Assembly (NCBI RefSeq): GCF_000798815.1
Contig: NZ_JTLD01000062.1
Span: forward strand, 1-34,176
Source: Alistipes sp. ZOR0009
GTDB lineage: Bacteria; Bacteroidota; Bacteroidia; Bacteroidales; ZOR0009
Direction of reading: 5' to 3'
DNA: 34,176 bases
Shown here: in pieces, positions 24,615-33,685 of the stretch
Position numbering within the stretch: position 1 is the stretch's first letter
How the letters are laid out: each line of letters starts with the position of its first letter
The notes under the pieces: generated by a model
Database searches by the model: none
Seen by the model: only the letters and a program-made list of their open reading frames with translations
Told to the model about the DNA's origin: nothing
Made by a program: the position numbers and the translations under genes

Positions 24615-24745
24615 AACATATAAACATTATGCATATAAAATTAAAATAATTTACACAATAAAAACACTACATCTACCAAAATAACAGCTAACACAAATAA
24701 AAAATTCATCCAACTATCAGAAATAAGTGACCTATCCTAAATAAA

Positions 24746-24771
24746 TTCGTCTGAGGATTACCTCAGACGAA
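24746..24771 (-). terminator. Rho-independent terminator of the defence operon
   Basis: A perfect 11-bp stem TTCGTCTGAGG/CCTCAGACGAA with a 4-nt loop begins 8 nt after the PLD gene stop codon and is followed on the minus strand by TTTATTT. It closes the hsd-nuclease-PLD gene run. Confidence 0.85.
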
Positions 24772-24778
24772 CACGGTA

Positions 24779-25492
24779 CTATTTCTCATATTTTCTAAAA
24801 CAATCAACACACAAGGGCTTATCCATTGTTGCCATTTCGTACTCTCCGCAAGCATGACAAGCATTCTCCTCATAAAATGGATTACCAAACTGAGCCCATA
24901 CATTGTAGCAGTTCCAACAGTAGGGTCTATCAATATCGTAAGGTATTCTAGTCTTACACCTTATACAGTAACCTCTGTCAGGTTTTTTGCTATACTTACC
25001 TACATTGCTATTTTCTACTTGTGGATTCCTATCCTTATAAAACTCTCGTTTGGTTTTTGCCAGCTGTATTATCTCCGACGACTGAATCATTGACTGGGCT
25101 TCGTCGCTTGCCTTTTTGTATAGTGTAGGGTCGGCAGTCTTGCTTATATAGACTCCCATTTCGCGGTTGTTTTTCTCAGAGAACTCGTACATGTTCATCG
25201 AGGTTATTACCATATCCTCATCGTTGAAGTAACACTTTGCATGAAGATTCTCAAAGAAGTAGAGCTCTACGTTAACCAATTCCGCTAGCGAATTTTTTTC
25301 GTTCGGCTTCAAATCGTCCTTGCCATATATAATTCTAATTTTCACCTTCCGGTTGGAGGCATCCTTAATCCTCTCGTAGAACGTTTTTGAGAGCTGTAAG
25401 TATGGAGAAACAAGTGTCAGCGTATTTTTGGCTTCCATTATTATCGTTTCAATTCGATAGGAAGTACCATTTGTCGTTAAAAACTCAGCCAT
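24779..25492 (-). CDS. PLD-like (HKD half-site) protein with two C-terminal zinc ribbons
   Basis: A 237-residue protein. A phospholipase D-like domain spans about 5-140 with one HxK motif (ENLHAKCYFNDEDMVITSMN, His84 and Lys86, Ser98 and Asn100). A single half-site means the enzyme would act as a dimer, as in Nuc-type nucleases. The C-terminus carries two Cys4 ribbons: C176/C179 with C192/C195, and C212/C215 with C228/C231, which could bind nucleic acid. The likely activity is a phosphodiesterase or nuclease. It lies 62 nt after the PD-(D/E)XK nuclease gene and downstream of hsdR on the same strand, so a part in defence is a reasonable inference. I know similar PLD proteins beside type I and other restriction systems. 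Confidence 0.82.
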   Translation of the reverse strand: MAEFLTTNGTSYRIETIIMEAKNTLTLVSPYLQLSKTFYERIKDASNRKVKIRIIYGKDDLKPNEKNSLAELVNVELYFFENLHAKCYFNDEDMVITSMNMYEFSEKNNREMGVYISKTADPTLYKKASDEAQSMIQSSEIIQLAKTKREFYKDRNPQVENSNVGKYSKKPDRGYCIRCKTRIPYDIDRPYCWNCYNVWAQFGNPFYEENACHACGEYEMATMDKPLCVDCFRKYEK

Positions 25493-25554
25493 TCAATTTC
25501 AACAGGTTATTTTTAATCTAATATTTTAATTGGACCAATTCTTATTGCAAGATT

Positions 25555-26481
25555 CTAGTTCTTATGCAGCCTAAAGCTAATCTCGTATCTATAAAACTCG
25601 ATGTTATTGGCAACTGCAAGCGCTCGCTTAATTCGCTGGTCATCTTCTAGGGCTATTATTATACCCTTTACCTGCTGCGATGGCTCTGCCAGCTCCTCCT
25701 TTACGTAGCCCATATACCGCTGAATCTGCCCTACCACATTGTCGCTTGCGCGTCCCTTCTTTAACTCGACAACCAACAGGGTAGACTTATCCTTACTTAC
25801 CGCTAGTATATCTATTGGACCTGTGTCGCTAGGGTATTGTTGCCCCACGAGTTCCCCATCCTCCTCAAAAATATCGTACTCTTTGCCAAGTAGGGTGTGC
25901 TTCCAATTACTTACCAAGAATTCCTCAAGGTACTTTTCTAGCGCAAAAGTGGCGGGATCTTCTACCGTTTCGTCAGTAGAAATTATGGTTGATATCTGTA
26001 TATTGCCTATTAAACTCTCTATCTCGGCAGCATACTTACTAATATCGCTTACCGTACCAATAGAACCTGCTGAGTTGCGAAGCGCATCGCTCATGTCCGA
26101 GCGACTTATGGTGTTTTGATGCCAATTTACCGAACGACGATGCGGCAGCACTCCCTCCGGATTATAAACATAGTTCGACGTAACCTCGCCAACCATATAG
26201 GAGCCTTCGCCATTCGGACAAAGCACAATATCGCCTTTAGTAATACCCTTTGCTATAGTCCATAATGCACCACACGAAAGACCAGCGGAAACCTTTCCCT
26301 TCTCGGGATGTCCGGCCATCCATATTGGTATAAACTGTCGGTTAAAATCCTTCCAGTTTTCATGTAGCGACATAGTGAGGTCTTCGGTAATGCTAAAGTC
26401 GGCCCCAATAAAAGAACCACTTTTACACTCCTCTGCGTGTACGCTTTTGGCCCCTAGCATTACTCTATAGTATCTTTTCAT
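25555..26481 (-). CDS. Predicted PD-(D/E)XK endonuclease (NucS/DUF91-like) with N-terminal reader-like domain
   Basis: A 308-residue protein with two parts. Residues 1-125 resemble PUA/EVE-like or Mrr-N-like modules (GDIVLCPNGEGSYMVGEV, then LPHRRSVNW) that can bind modified DNA bases. Residues about 180-300 form a nuclease core: Asp224 in GPIDILAVSKDKSTLLVVEL, Glu239-x-Lys241 (the ELK motif), and a GQIQRYMGYVKEEL helix with the Gln/Tyr pair of NucS/RecB-type folds. The layout suggests a modification-dependent (type IV-like) or accessory restriction enzyme. It follows hsdR after 134 nt and precedes the PLD gene by 62 nt. Family assignment is from motifs. The substrate is not known. Confidence 0.8.
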   Translation of the reverse strand: MKRYYRVMLGAKSVHAEECKSGSFIGADFSITEDLTMSLHENWKDFNRQFIPIWMAGHPEKGKVSAGLSCGALWTIAKGITKGDIVLCPNGEGSYMVGEVTSNYVYNPEGVLPHRRSVNWHQNTISRSDMSDALRNSAGSIGTVSDISKYAAEIESLIGNIQISTIISTDETVEDPATFALEKYLEEFLVSNWKHTLLGKEYDIFEEDGELVGQQYPSDTGPIDILAVSKDKSTLLVVELKKGRASDNVVGQIQRYMGYVKEELAEPSQQVKGIIIALEDDQRIKRALAVANNIEFYRYEISFRLHKN

Positions 26482-26615
26482 TTTTATATTTTAAATAGAT
26501 AGATGCCTAATTTAATCAGAACAAAATGACATCCACTCTTTAATTAAACATTGATTTTCAAAAAACAGAGAGTCATTTCGCCCATTTCATCTAAGCAAGA
26601 AACCTTTTCAAATCG

Positions 26616-29600
26616 TTAGCTTCTTACATCAACCAGCTCGCTGGCAATCATCTCTGCCTGCTTCAGTACGGTCTCGGTAGCCAGCATCTGCATATCTGGT
26701 GGATAGCCAAACTGCCTAAGAATACGTTTAACGGCAACCTTTAGCTTAGCCTTTACGCTCTCCTTGATTGTCCAGTCTATAGAGGCGTTCTTCCTTATGG
26801 CTTCCGTTAGCACCACCGCCAGCTCACGTAGCTTATCCTGCTGCATCAGCTCACGAGCGCTGTCATTGTTGGCAACCGCCGTATAAAAGGCATACTCGTA
26901 ATCAGTAAGTCCCATCGACTTAGCCTCGCTATCCATCTTAACAATATGCTTGCTTAAATGGATAAGCTCCTCAATTACTTCGGCGGCTGTTAGTATCTTA
27001 TTGTGATACTTGCGTATGGAGGCTTCTAGCATTTCCATCAACGACTTGCTCTTAACAAGGTTGGTTTTGGCTCTCGACTTAATCTCATCGTTAAGCAGCT
27101 TCTTTAGCACCTCAAGCGCAAGATTCTTATGCTCCATATTTTTCAGTTCCAGCATAAACTCCTCCGATAGGATCGAAATATCTGGCTTCTTTATGCCTGC
27201 TGCATCAAAAATATCTATAACCCTATCAGATACCAGCGCCTTGTCTATTACCTGACGTATGGTGGTTTCTATCTCCTCGTCGGTTTTGCCCGAGCCTGTT
27301 CCATCAAACTTGGCCAAACGTGCCTTTACCGCTTGGAAGAACGAAATCTCGTCCTTAGCATCCATCGCTTGGTCGTGGGGTATGGCAATAGCAAACGCCT
27401 TAGAGAGTGCAGTAACCTCGTTTATGTAGCGCTTCTTACCATCCTCTAGACCCAAGATATGCTCTTCGGCGGCAAGTATCATCGATAGCTTCTTTGATGT
27501 GTCGCCATCAAAGTATTCTTCGTACTCAAAGCCATGATACATATTCGACACCACCTCCATCTTTTCGAGCATCAGCTCTACAGCCTGCTCCTGCACTATG
27601 GTTGGGTCGCCCTTACCTCCGGCATCGGAGTAAAAGGACAGAGCCTTTTTTAGGTCGGAGGCGATACCCAGATAATCCACTATCAGCCCACCGGGTTTAT
27701 CCTTATATACGCGGTTTACCCGGGCGATGGCCTGCATCAGGTTATGCCCCTTCATGGGCTTGTCGATGTATAGGGTGTGCATGCTGGGCGCATCAAATCC
27801 CGTTAGCCACATATCGCGCACAATTACCAGCTTCAACTCGTCGGCAGGATTTTTCATGCGCTCGCCCAACGTTCGGCGCTGCTCCTTGGTGGTATGGTGC
27901 TGGGCAATCTTTGGCCCATCGGACGAAGACGAGGTCATTACCACCTTAATGGCTCCCCTGCCCAGTTCGTCGGAGTGCCATTCGGGTTTAAGCTTAATGA
28001 TGGCATCGTAGAGCTCGGCTGCTATACGCCGGCTCATGGTAACCACCATTGCCTTCCCCTCAAACACTTCCTGCCGCTGCTCAAAGTGCTCAATAATATC
28101 CTTTGCAATTTGGTTGATTCGGTTTTCGCTTCCCACCAACGCCTCCAGCTGTGTCCATTTGGCCTTTGCCTTTTGGGTATTGGTAAGGTCTTCCTGGTCG
28201 AGCTCATCATCCAGCTCCTCCACCAACGCCTTGCCCTCATCGCTGAGGTTTACCTTTGCCAAACGGCTTTCGTAGAAGATGCGAACGGTTGCCCCATCCT
28301 CCACCGCTTGGGCTATATCGTAGATGTCTACATAGCTGCCAAATACCGCAGGGGTATTTACGTCGATATTCTCTATTGGGGTACCCGTAAAGCCGAGGTA
28401 GGTAGCGTTGGGCATGGCATCGCGCATGTACTTGGCAAAGCCGTAAGCTACTTTTTGGCCTACTACAGTACCCTCCTTGTTCGTGATGTCGATGGTCTTT
28501 GCCTTAAAGCCGTACTGGGTGCGGTGCGCCTCATCGGCTATCACCACAATGTTTTCGCGGTCCGAGAGCATCTCGTACACGTTGCCCTCCTCGGGCTGAA
28601 ACTTCTGTATGGTGGTAAATACCACACCACCCGAACCTACCTTTAGCAGCTCCTTTAGGTGGTTGCGGTCTATGGCCTGCACTGGCTCCTGTCGCAGCAG
28701 CTGCTTCGAGGCGGCAAAGGTATCAAATAGCTGGTCGTCTAAATCGTTACGATCGGTAATAACCACAATGGTAGGGTTATGCATGGCCAGCACTATCTTT
28801 CCTGTGTAGAACACCATAGACAGCGACTTACCGCTGCCCTGGGTGTGCCACACCACCCCACCCTTACGGTCGCCAACGGGCTGGCTCTTCACGCCCTTTA
28901 CGCCGTAGCTCTCGGGCGATTCCAGCACCATATCAATGGGCATTAGCTGCTCGGCGATATATCTCGATGCCCGTAGGGTCGACTCCACCGCACGGTTCAC
29001 CGCGTAGTACTGGTGGTAGGCCGCCAGCTTCTTTATGGTAGTTATGGTAACTATACCCGTTTCGGGGTCTTCTCGCTTGGTCTTTTCAAATACTGTAAAA
29101 TGCCGTATCAGGTCGAGCAGCGTCTCCTTGTTGAGCATCCCGTTTATAAGCGTTTCGAGCTGGCTGACTAGGTGCGACGCCTCCGCCTTACCATCGGCCG
29201 ACTTCCACGCCATCATGCGGCTGTAACCCGACGAAATGGAGCCAGCCTTGGCCTCCAGCCCATCGGAGATTATCACCAAACCGTTGTAGGTAAAGAGCGA
29301 TGGTATCACCATCTTATAGGTCTCCAGCTGCTTAAAGGCCGAATGAATGGTAGCGTTTTCGTCGGCAGCATTCTTCAGCTCGATAACAACCAACGGAATG
29401 CCGTTAACAAAAAGGATGACATCTGGCCGCTTGTTGTTCCGGTTCTCTATAACCGTAAATTGGTTGGCCACCACAAACTCGTTGTTATACGGATTTTTAA
29501 AGTCGATAAGCCAAACCCTATCGCCACGATCGTCGCCATCCATGCGCTTGGTAACGGGTACGCCCTCGGTTAGCAGGCGATGAAACGTCTCGTTGTTGGC

Positions 29601-29849
29601 CAGCAGTTCGGGCGATGCAATGCGCTGAATCTCCTTAATGGCATCGGCCTGTGCATCGGCCGGGATGGTGGGGTTGATACGCCTTACAGCCTGCTGTAGA
29701 CGTGTAAGCAGCAGCACCTGCTCGTACGATTTACGCTCGGGCGTTTCGCCATCGGGGGCGATGTTGGGCGCGTAAACGTACTCGTAGCCCAACTTTTCCA
29801 GCTGCTCAATGGCAAACTCTTCAATGCTTTGTTCCGTAATTCGGGTCAT
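26616..29849 (-). CDS. hsdR: Type I restriction enzyme, R (endonuclease/translocase) subunit
   Basis: A 1077-residue HsdR. The N-terminal PD-(D/E)XK nuclease has Asp143 in RPDVILFVNGIPLVVIELK with Glu157-x-Lys159. The SF2 helicase core shows Walker A HTQGSGKS (335-342), DEAH (439-442), FTGTP (487-491) and motif VI MQAIARVNRVYKDKPGG. A long helical C-terminus binds the methylase core. The complex translocates DNA past unmethylated sites and cuts at a distance. All catalytic motifs are intact, so the enzyme should be active. It starts 11 nt after the stop of a REP-type transposase gene that separates it from hsdS. An unmodified genome would be cut, so hsdM and hsdS must be active as well. Confidence 0.96.
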   Translation of the reverse strand: MTRITEQSIEEFAIEQLEKLGYEYVYAPNIAPDGETPERKSYEQVLLLTRLQQAVRRINPTIPADAQADAIKEIQRIASPELLANNETFHRLLTEGVPVTKRMDGDDRGDRVWLIDFKNPYNNEFVVANQFTVIENRNNKRPDVILFVNGIPLVVIELKNAADENATIHSAFKQLETYKMVIPSLFTYNGLVIISDGLEAKAGSISSGYSRMMAWKSADGKAEASHLVSQLETLINGMLNKETLLDLIRHFTVFEKTKREDPETGIVTITTIKKLAAYHQYYAVNRAVESTLRASRYIAEQLMPIDMVLESPESYGVKGVKSQPVGDRKGGVVWHTQGSGKSLSMVFYTGKIVLAMHNPTIVVITDRNDLDDQLFDTFAASKQLLRQEPVQAIDRNHLKELLKVGSGGVVFTTIQKFQPEEGNVYEMLSDRENIVVIADEAHRTQYGFKAKTIDITNKEGTVVGQKVAYGFAKYMRDAMPNATYLGFTGTPIENIDVNTPAVFGSYVDIYDIAQAVEDGATVRIFYESRLAKVNLSDEGKALVEELDDELDQEDLTNTQKAKAKWTQLEALVGSENRINQIAKDIIEHFEQRQEVFEGKAMVVTMSRRIAAELYDAIIKLKPEWHSDELGRGAIKVVMTSSSSDGPKIAQHHTTKEQRRTLGERMKNPADELKLVIVRDMWLTGFDAPSMHTLYIDKPMKGHNLMQAIARVNRVYKDKPGGLIVDYLGIASDLKKALSFYSDAGGKGDPTIVQEQAVELMLEKMEVVSNMYHGFEYEEYFDGDTSKKLSMILAAEEHILGLEDGKKRYINEVTALSKAFAIAIPHDQAMDAKDEISFFQAVKARLAKFDGTGSGKTDEEIETTIRQVIDKALVSDRVIDIFDAAGIKKPDISILSEEFMLELKNMEHKNLALEVLKKLLNDEIKSRAKTNLVKSKSLMEMLEASIRKYHNKILTAAEVIEELIHLSKHIVKMDSEAKSMGLTDYEYAFYTAVANNDSARELMQQDKLRELAVVLTEAIRKNASIDWTIKESVKAKLKVAVKRILRQFGYPPDMQMLATETVLKQAEMIASELVDVRS

Positions 29850-29860
29850 AGCGATTGCAT

Positions 29861-30760
29861 TTAATTCAGCGGATTCAATTTATCAGCATCCCATTTCGAG
29901 GGGTTGTTGACAATATATTCCGATATGTTATGGTATGATTTTTCGTTTCGAATAATATGTTCGTAGTAGTTCCGTTGCCACAATTTACCGTAAAATGGTT
30001 TCCAACCATCGTTTTTCACCCCACGAATATACGCATTTGTGGTCATCGTTTTAAACCATCCCACCACCGTCGGTAGGGGCACCCCTACGTGGGTGCCCCT
30101 AAACGTTTCATCAACGTCGGTGCCCGATATATCGTCGGTTTCGGGGCGCCCGTCGCAACCAATCGGGCGCCCACGTGGGGGCGCCCCTACGTGGGCGCCC
30201 TTTATCATATCATCATCGTTATCACATTCATCCAACGCCGTTTGGTCAACATTGGCCCCCATTCCCGATATATCATCATCGTTTCTGGGTTGTTCGTGTG
30301 GGGGCGCCCCTACGTGAACGCCCTTTATCGTACAATCATCGTTATCACATTCATCCAACGCCGTTCCATCAACATTGGCACCCATTCCCGATATATCATC
30401 ATCGTTTCCGGGTTGTTCGTGTGGGGGCGCCCCTACGTGGGCGCCCTTTATCGTATAATCATCGTTATCATATTCATCCAACCCCATTCCATCAACAATT
30501 TCCAAAATACAATGAAAATGGTTGGGCATTACCACCATGGCGTGGCATCGGATGGATGGAAATTTGTTTTCCAATTCATCGTACCAACCCGCCACCATAC
30601 GCCCCGCATCGTTGGGCACCAGAACCCCGTTGGCCACGTTGCCCAGCAGGCAATCGCGCCCCTGCACGCAGATGCTAATAAAATACAATCCGCCCTGCGC
30701 ATAGTCGTACCCTTTTAGGCGGATGCTATGCCGATGGTGTATGTTGGGGTTGTAGCTCAT
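29861..30760 (-). CDS. REP-associated tyrosine transposase (HUH/Y1, RAYT) with an in-frame repeat insertion
   Basis: A 299-residue protein of the IS200/RAYT class. It begins HRHSIRLKGYDYAQGGLYFI, has the HUH motif in MPNHFHCIL (His81, His83), WQRNYYEHIIRNEKSY, and a final EYIVNNPSKW with the probable catalytic Tyr282. These enzymes cut and join single-stranded DNA at REP hairpins. The core is interrupted after residue ~89 by about 140 acidic, probably disordered residues made of tandem 41-residue units (HVGAPPHEQP, then DDDISGMGANVD and ALDECDNDD), one 34-residue variant and partial ends. The usual motif order resumes at VVGWFKTMTTNAYIRG. The gene sits inside the hsd operon, 22 nt after hsdS and 11 nt before hsdR, so it is co-transcribed with them. 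All catalytic residues appear intact. Confidence 0.88.
   Translation of the reverse strand: MSYNPNIHHRHSIRLKGYDYAQGGLYFISICVQGRDCLLGNVANGVLVPNDAGRMVAGWYDELENKFPSIRCHAMVVMPNHFHCILEIVDGMGLDEYDNDDYTIKGAHVGAPPHEQPGNDDDISGMGANVDGTALDECDNDDCTIKGVHVGAPPHEQPRNDDDISGMGANVDQTALDECDNDDDMIKGAHVGAPPRGRPIGCDGRPETDDISGTDVDETFRGTHVGVPLPTVVGWFKTMTTNAYIRGVKNDGWKPFYGKLWQRNYYEHIIRNEKSYHNISEYIVNNPSKWDADKLNPLN
30073..30446 (-). repeat. REP-like GTAG palindromes within 123-nt repeats of the transposase gene
   Basis: Four palindrome clusters lie at about 30073-30101, 30164-30200, 30298-30323 and 30421-30446. On the minus strand each contains GTAG followed by GGGCGCCC or a variant, usually next to a second GGGCGCCC in the opposite arm. 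The GGGGG landmarks at 30177, 30300 and 30423 are exactly 123 nt (41 codons) apart. The first cluster is about 102 nt (34 codons) from the second. A GTAG next to a hairpin is the classic layout of REP sequences bound by RAYT enzymes. Confidence 0.8.
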
Positions 30761-30782
30761 GTTGCCGGTGTTGCCGTTTATT

Positions 30783-31988
30783 CTATACGCCTACCCGTAC
30801 CTCGCCGCTCATCAGCTTAGGCAGCAGCGTGTCGCGCAGCGCTGTTAGGGTGCGGATTTGGGATTGGTTATTTAATATTTTCATAAAATAAGGATACACC
30901 ACTTTTTCAAATTGTATAACCTCATTAATACTTGGCATTTTTAAAGTAATTCCCTTAAAAGTGTTTGTAGTTATTGTATCGAAAACACTCCCATACGCTG
31001 CAGATTGCAATTCGTCGACTGAGAATGCAATTAGTAGGTATGTAAAGAAGAAGCAATTATCATACTTAGGCAAAATACCATAGTTTGATTGACTGAATGC
31101 CATCCGCTCAGATAAGATACAGTATTTACCTACCGTTCCTCTTGCTGATATTATTGTCGCAAATTTTGGTAAAAGCTTAGCCGAACTATTGGCTATTCCT
31201 TCTTCTGAAATTGTTTTTTCAGAAGTTGTTATAATTGTTTTATGATTAGTTGCAATATCACCACATGAAAGCCATTTTATTTTGCCATTCCAGTAATTAT
31301 CGTTAGAAGTCTTTGGAGTACCACCTCCTATTAGTTTTATGCTTTCATACAATGTCGTTTCCTCCCACTCCTCCTTAGCCTCCTCCACAAACCACTGCCT
31401 AAAGAGGGTTTCGGCCATCTTTTCGAGGGTGGCGTTTTGGCGGTTTAGCAGGACTATCTTATCGTCGAGACTCGAGAGGATGCTGGCTATGGCGCGTTGC
31501 TCGTCAATACTAGAAGGGAGTAATCCCACAAATTCTTCAATTCTAGATGGAGAAGTATGCATTATAGAAGTTCCACTTGCAGAACCAACAATATAGGCTT
31601 GATATTCTTTTGTTCTCAGATACCAATAAATAAAATCAGGTTCAAAATTATTGTTTTTAAATTTCAACAATCCAATTCGTTGATTATGTAAGTAATGCAC
31701 ATTATTTGTATAGGGTATTTTAGCAGAATAACCTAATGTGTCCGAATCTTTGCTCAAATCAGTCATTGTCACAACTATATCACCAGGTGATAATATATAT
31801 TCTTTGGGGAACTCATCACTGTTTAAGTATTTAAACTTATCTGATTTAAATCCACCCCCAATATGAAAATTTCCAGGTGTTACAAGAATTTTATTGTTTT
31901 GCACTGTTGTGATATATGTACCTTTAAATGCAAAACCGTGCTTAACTTTAAATATATCTCCAAGTATATATTCTTTCCACTCACTCAT
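30783..31988 (-). CDS. hsdS: Type I restriction-modification specificity subunit
   Basis: A 401-residue HsdS. Two target-recognition domains (about 1-150 and 205-355) are each followed by a conserved helical spacer: DEQRAIASILSSLDDKIVLL followed by NRQNATLEKMAETLFRQWFV after the first, and NNQSQIRTLTALRDTLLPKL followed by MSGEVRV after the second. The second domain opens with the familiar IGGGTPKTSNDNYWNG. The two domains read the two halves of a bipartite DNA site, which cannot be deduced by eye. The recognition domains are encoded by clearly AT-richer DNA than the central spacer, a pattern expected when such domains are exchanged between strains. It follows hsdM by 85 nt and precedes the transposase gene by 22 nt. 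Confidence 0.94.
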   Translation of the reverse strand: MSEWKEYILGDIFKVKHGFAFKGTYITTVQNNKILVTPGNFHIGGGFKSDKFKYLNSDEFPKEYILSPGDIVVTMTDLSKDSDTLGYSAKIPYTNNVHYLHNQRIGLLKFKNNNFEPDFIYWYLRTKEYQAYIVGSASGTSIMHTSPSRIEEFVGLLPSSIDEQRAIASILSSLDDKIVLLNRQNATLEKMAETLFRQWFVEEAKEEWEETTLYESIKLIGGGTPKTSNDNYWNGKIKWLSCGDIATNHKTIITTSEKTISEEGIANSSAKLLPKFATIISARGTVGKYCILSERMAFSQSNYGILPKYDNCFFFTYLLIAFSVDELQSAAYGSVFDTITTNTFKGITLKMPSINEVIQFEKVVYPYFMKILNNQSQIRTLTALRDTLLPKLMSGEVRVGV

Positions 31989-32073
31989 ACCTCACAATCG
32001 TTTATATAATCTGAACAGGTTGTAATACCCAATTAACATCAAAGTTCAGATCCATTGATTATTTCTCAAATAT

Positions 32074-33621
32074 TTACAACGACTCGTTAAGCGCTATTTT
32101 CGAAAGATTCTCCGCAATCACCCCATTAAGCCTTGCTTCCTCCCTAAGCTGCTCCTCTAACTCAGCCTTTAGGGCGGAGAAGCGCTCGGCGAAGTTAAAG
32201 TCATCCTCCTCGTCGGGCAAGCCCACGTAGCGACCAGGTGTAAGCACGTAGTCGAGCTCGGCAACTTTACTTATTGGTGTAGCAGCACAAAAACCGGCAA
32301 CATCTTCATATTTACCATTGGGGTTTCGCCAGCTGTGGTAGGTTTCGGCAATTGTTTGTATATCTTCTGCCGATAGCTCCCTAGTTCTACGATTTATTAA
32401 ATGCCCCAAGTTTCGGGCATCAATAAACAAAATTTCGTTGCTACGGTCTCTGAATTTACCGTTTTTACGGTTACGGCTCATAAACCAAAGCGAAGCGGGT
32501 ATTTGTGTATTCAGGAAAAGCTTTGCAGGCAGGTTTACAATGCAATCAATCAAATTATTTTCAACCAATGCTTTTCTGATATCACCTTCGCCCGATGTTT
32601 TGCTTGTTAGCGAACCTTTAGCCAGTACAAAACCAGCCTGTCCGTTGGGTGATAGGTGGTACATGAAGTGCTGAATCCACGCAAAGTTGGCGTTACCTAC
32701 GGGTGGTACGCCGTACTGCCAGCGTCCATCGTTGCGCATCAGGTCGCCGCCCCAGTCGCTCACGTTAAAGGGAGGGTTGGCTATAATGTAGTCGGCCTTT
32801 ACGTCCTTGTGGGCATCGTTTAGGAACGACCCCTCGTTGTTCCACTTCACCTGCGAGCTGTCGATACCGCGTATGGCAAGGTTCATCTTGCACAGCCGCC
32901 AGGTGGTTTGGTTGCTCTCCTGCCCGTAAACGGATATGTCGTTAATCCTACCTTGGTGCTCGGTAACAAACTTCTCCGACTGAACGAACATCCCCCCGCT
33001 ACCACAGCAGGGGTCGAATACGCGGCCGTTGTAGGGTTCCAACATCTCCACCAGCAGCTCCACAACGCTACGTGGCGTGTAGAACTGTCCGCCCTTCTTG
33101 CCCTCGGCAAGGGCAAACTCGCCAAGGAAGTACTCAAACACGTGACCCAGCACATCGGCACTGCGTGCCTTGGTGTCGCCTAGGGCTATGTTACCTACTA
33201 GGTCTATCAGCTCGCCAAGGCTGGTTGGGTCGAGGTTCTGGCGGGCGTACACCTTAGGTAGCACCCCTTTAAGCGAGGGGTTCTCCTTTTCGATGGCATC
33301 CATCGCCTCGTCAATAAACTTTCCAATCTCAGGCTGCTTGGCCTTCGACTGCAGGTAGTACCAGCGGGCATCCTGCGGCACAAAGAACACGTTCTCGGCG
33401 CTGTACTCGTCCTTATCCTCGGGGTCGGCACCCATCTGCTCTTCGGCCTTCAGTTTATTGTACAGCTCCTCAAAGGCATCGGAGATGTACTTCAAAAAGA
33501 TCAGTCCAAGGACAACGTGCTTATATTCGGCGGCGTCTATATTCTTGCGGAGCTTATCGGCTGCTTTCCATAGCTGCTTCTCAAGTGGTTCTTCAACAGC
33601 GTTTTCTTTTTTCTTAGCCAT
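32074..33621 (-). CDS. hsdM: Type I restriction-modification methyltransferase subunit
   Basis: A 515-residue N6-adenine methylase. The N-terminal helical HsdM domain is at about 12-150 ([20 protein letters not shown]). The catalytic domain has [21 protein letters not shown]-binding motif [13 protein letters not shown] (201-212), and the adenine-methylase motif IV NPPF (282-285). It methylates the site read by HsdS, both to protect host DNA and to form the methylase core of the restriction complex. Length and motifs are complete. It is the first gene of the hsd operon, and a probable promoter lies 34-64 nt upstream. Confidence 0.96.
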   Translation of the reverse strand: MAKKKENAVEEPLEKQLWKAADKLRKNIDAAEYKHVVLGLIFLKYISDAFEELYNKLKAEEQMGADPEDKDEYSAENVFFVPQDARWYYLQSKAKQPEIGKFIDEAMDAIEKENPSLKGVLPKVYARQNLDPTSLGELIDLVGNIALGDTKARSADVLGHVFEYFLGEFALAEGKKGGQFYTPRSVVELLVEMLEPYNGRVFDPCCGSGGMFVQSEKFVTEHQGRINDISVYGQESNQTTWRLCKMNLAIRGIDSSQVKWNNEGSFLNDAHKDVKADYIIANPPFNVSDWGGDLMRNDGRWQYGVPPVGNANFAWIQHFMYHLSPNGQAGFVLAKGSLTSKTSGEGDIRKALVENNLIDCIVNLPAKLFLNTQIPASLWFMSRNRKNGKFRDRSNEILFIDARNLGHLINRRTRELSAEDIQTIAETYHSWRNPNGKYEDVAGFCAATPISKVAELDYVLTPGRYVGLPDEEDDFNFAERFSALKAELEEQLREEARLNGVIAENLSKIALNESL

Positions 33622-33654
33622 TTAGGTATGCTTTTCTTTGTGTCTATCAGGTAT

Positions 33655-33685
33655 CAAAATTAGCAAATTGAAAGACGAAAACAAG
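33655..33685 (-). promoter_or_regulatory. Likely promoter of the hsd operon
   Basis: On the minus strand CTTG (33685-33682), a 19-nt spacer, then TAATTTTG (33662-33655). This fits -33 TTTG with one mismatch and -7 TAnnTTTG exactly. Transcription would begin near 33648, about 27 nt before the hsdM ATG. Confidence 0.5.

Noticed and set aside
30089-30718. Long open frame (209 codons) on the plus strand opposite the transposase gene
   Set aside because: It exists because the 123-nt repeats have no stops in that frame. It lacks protein-like composition, and the minus strand carries clear HUH and tyrosine motifs.
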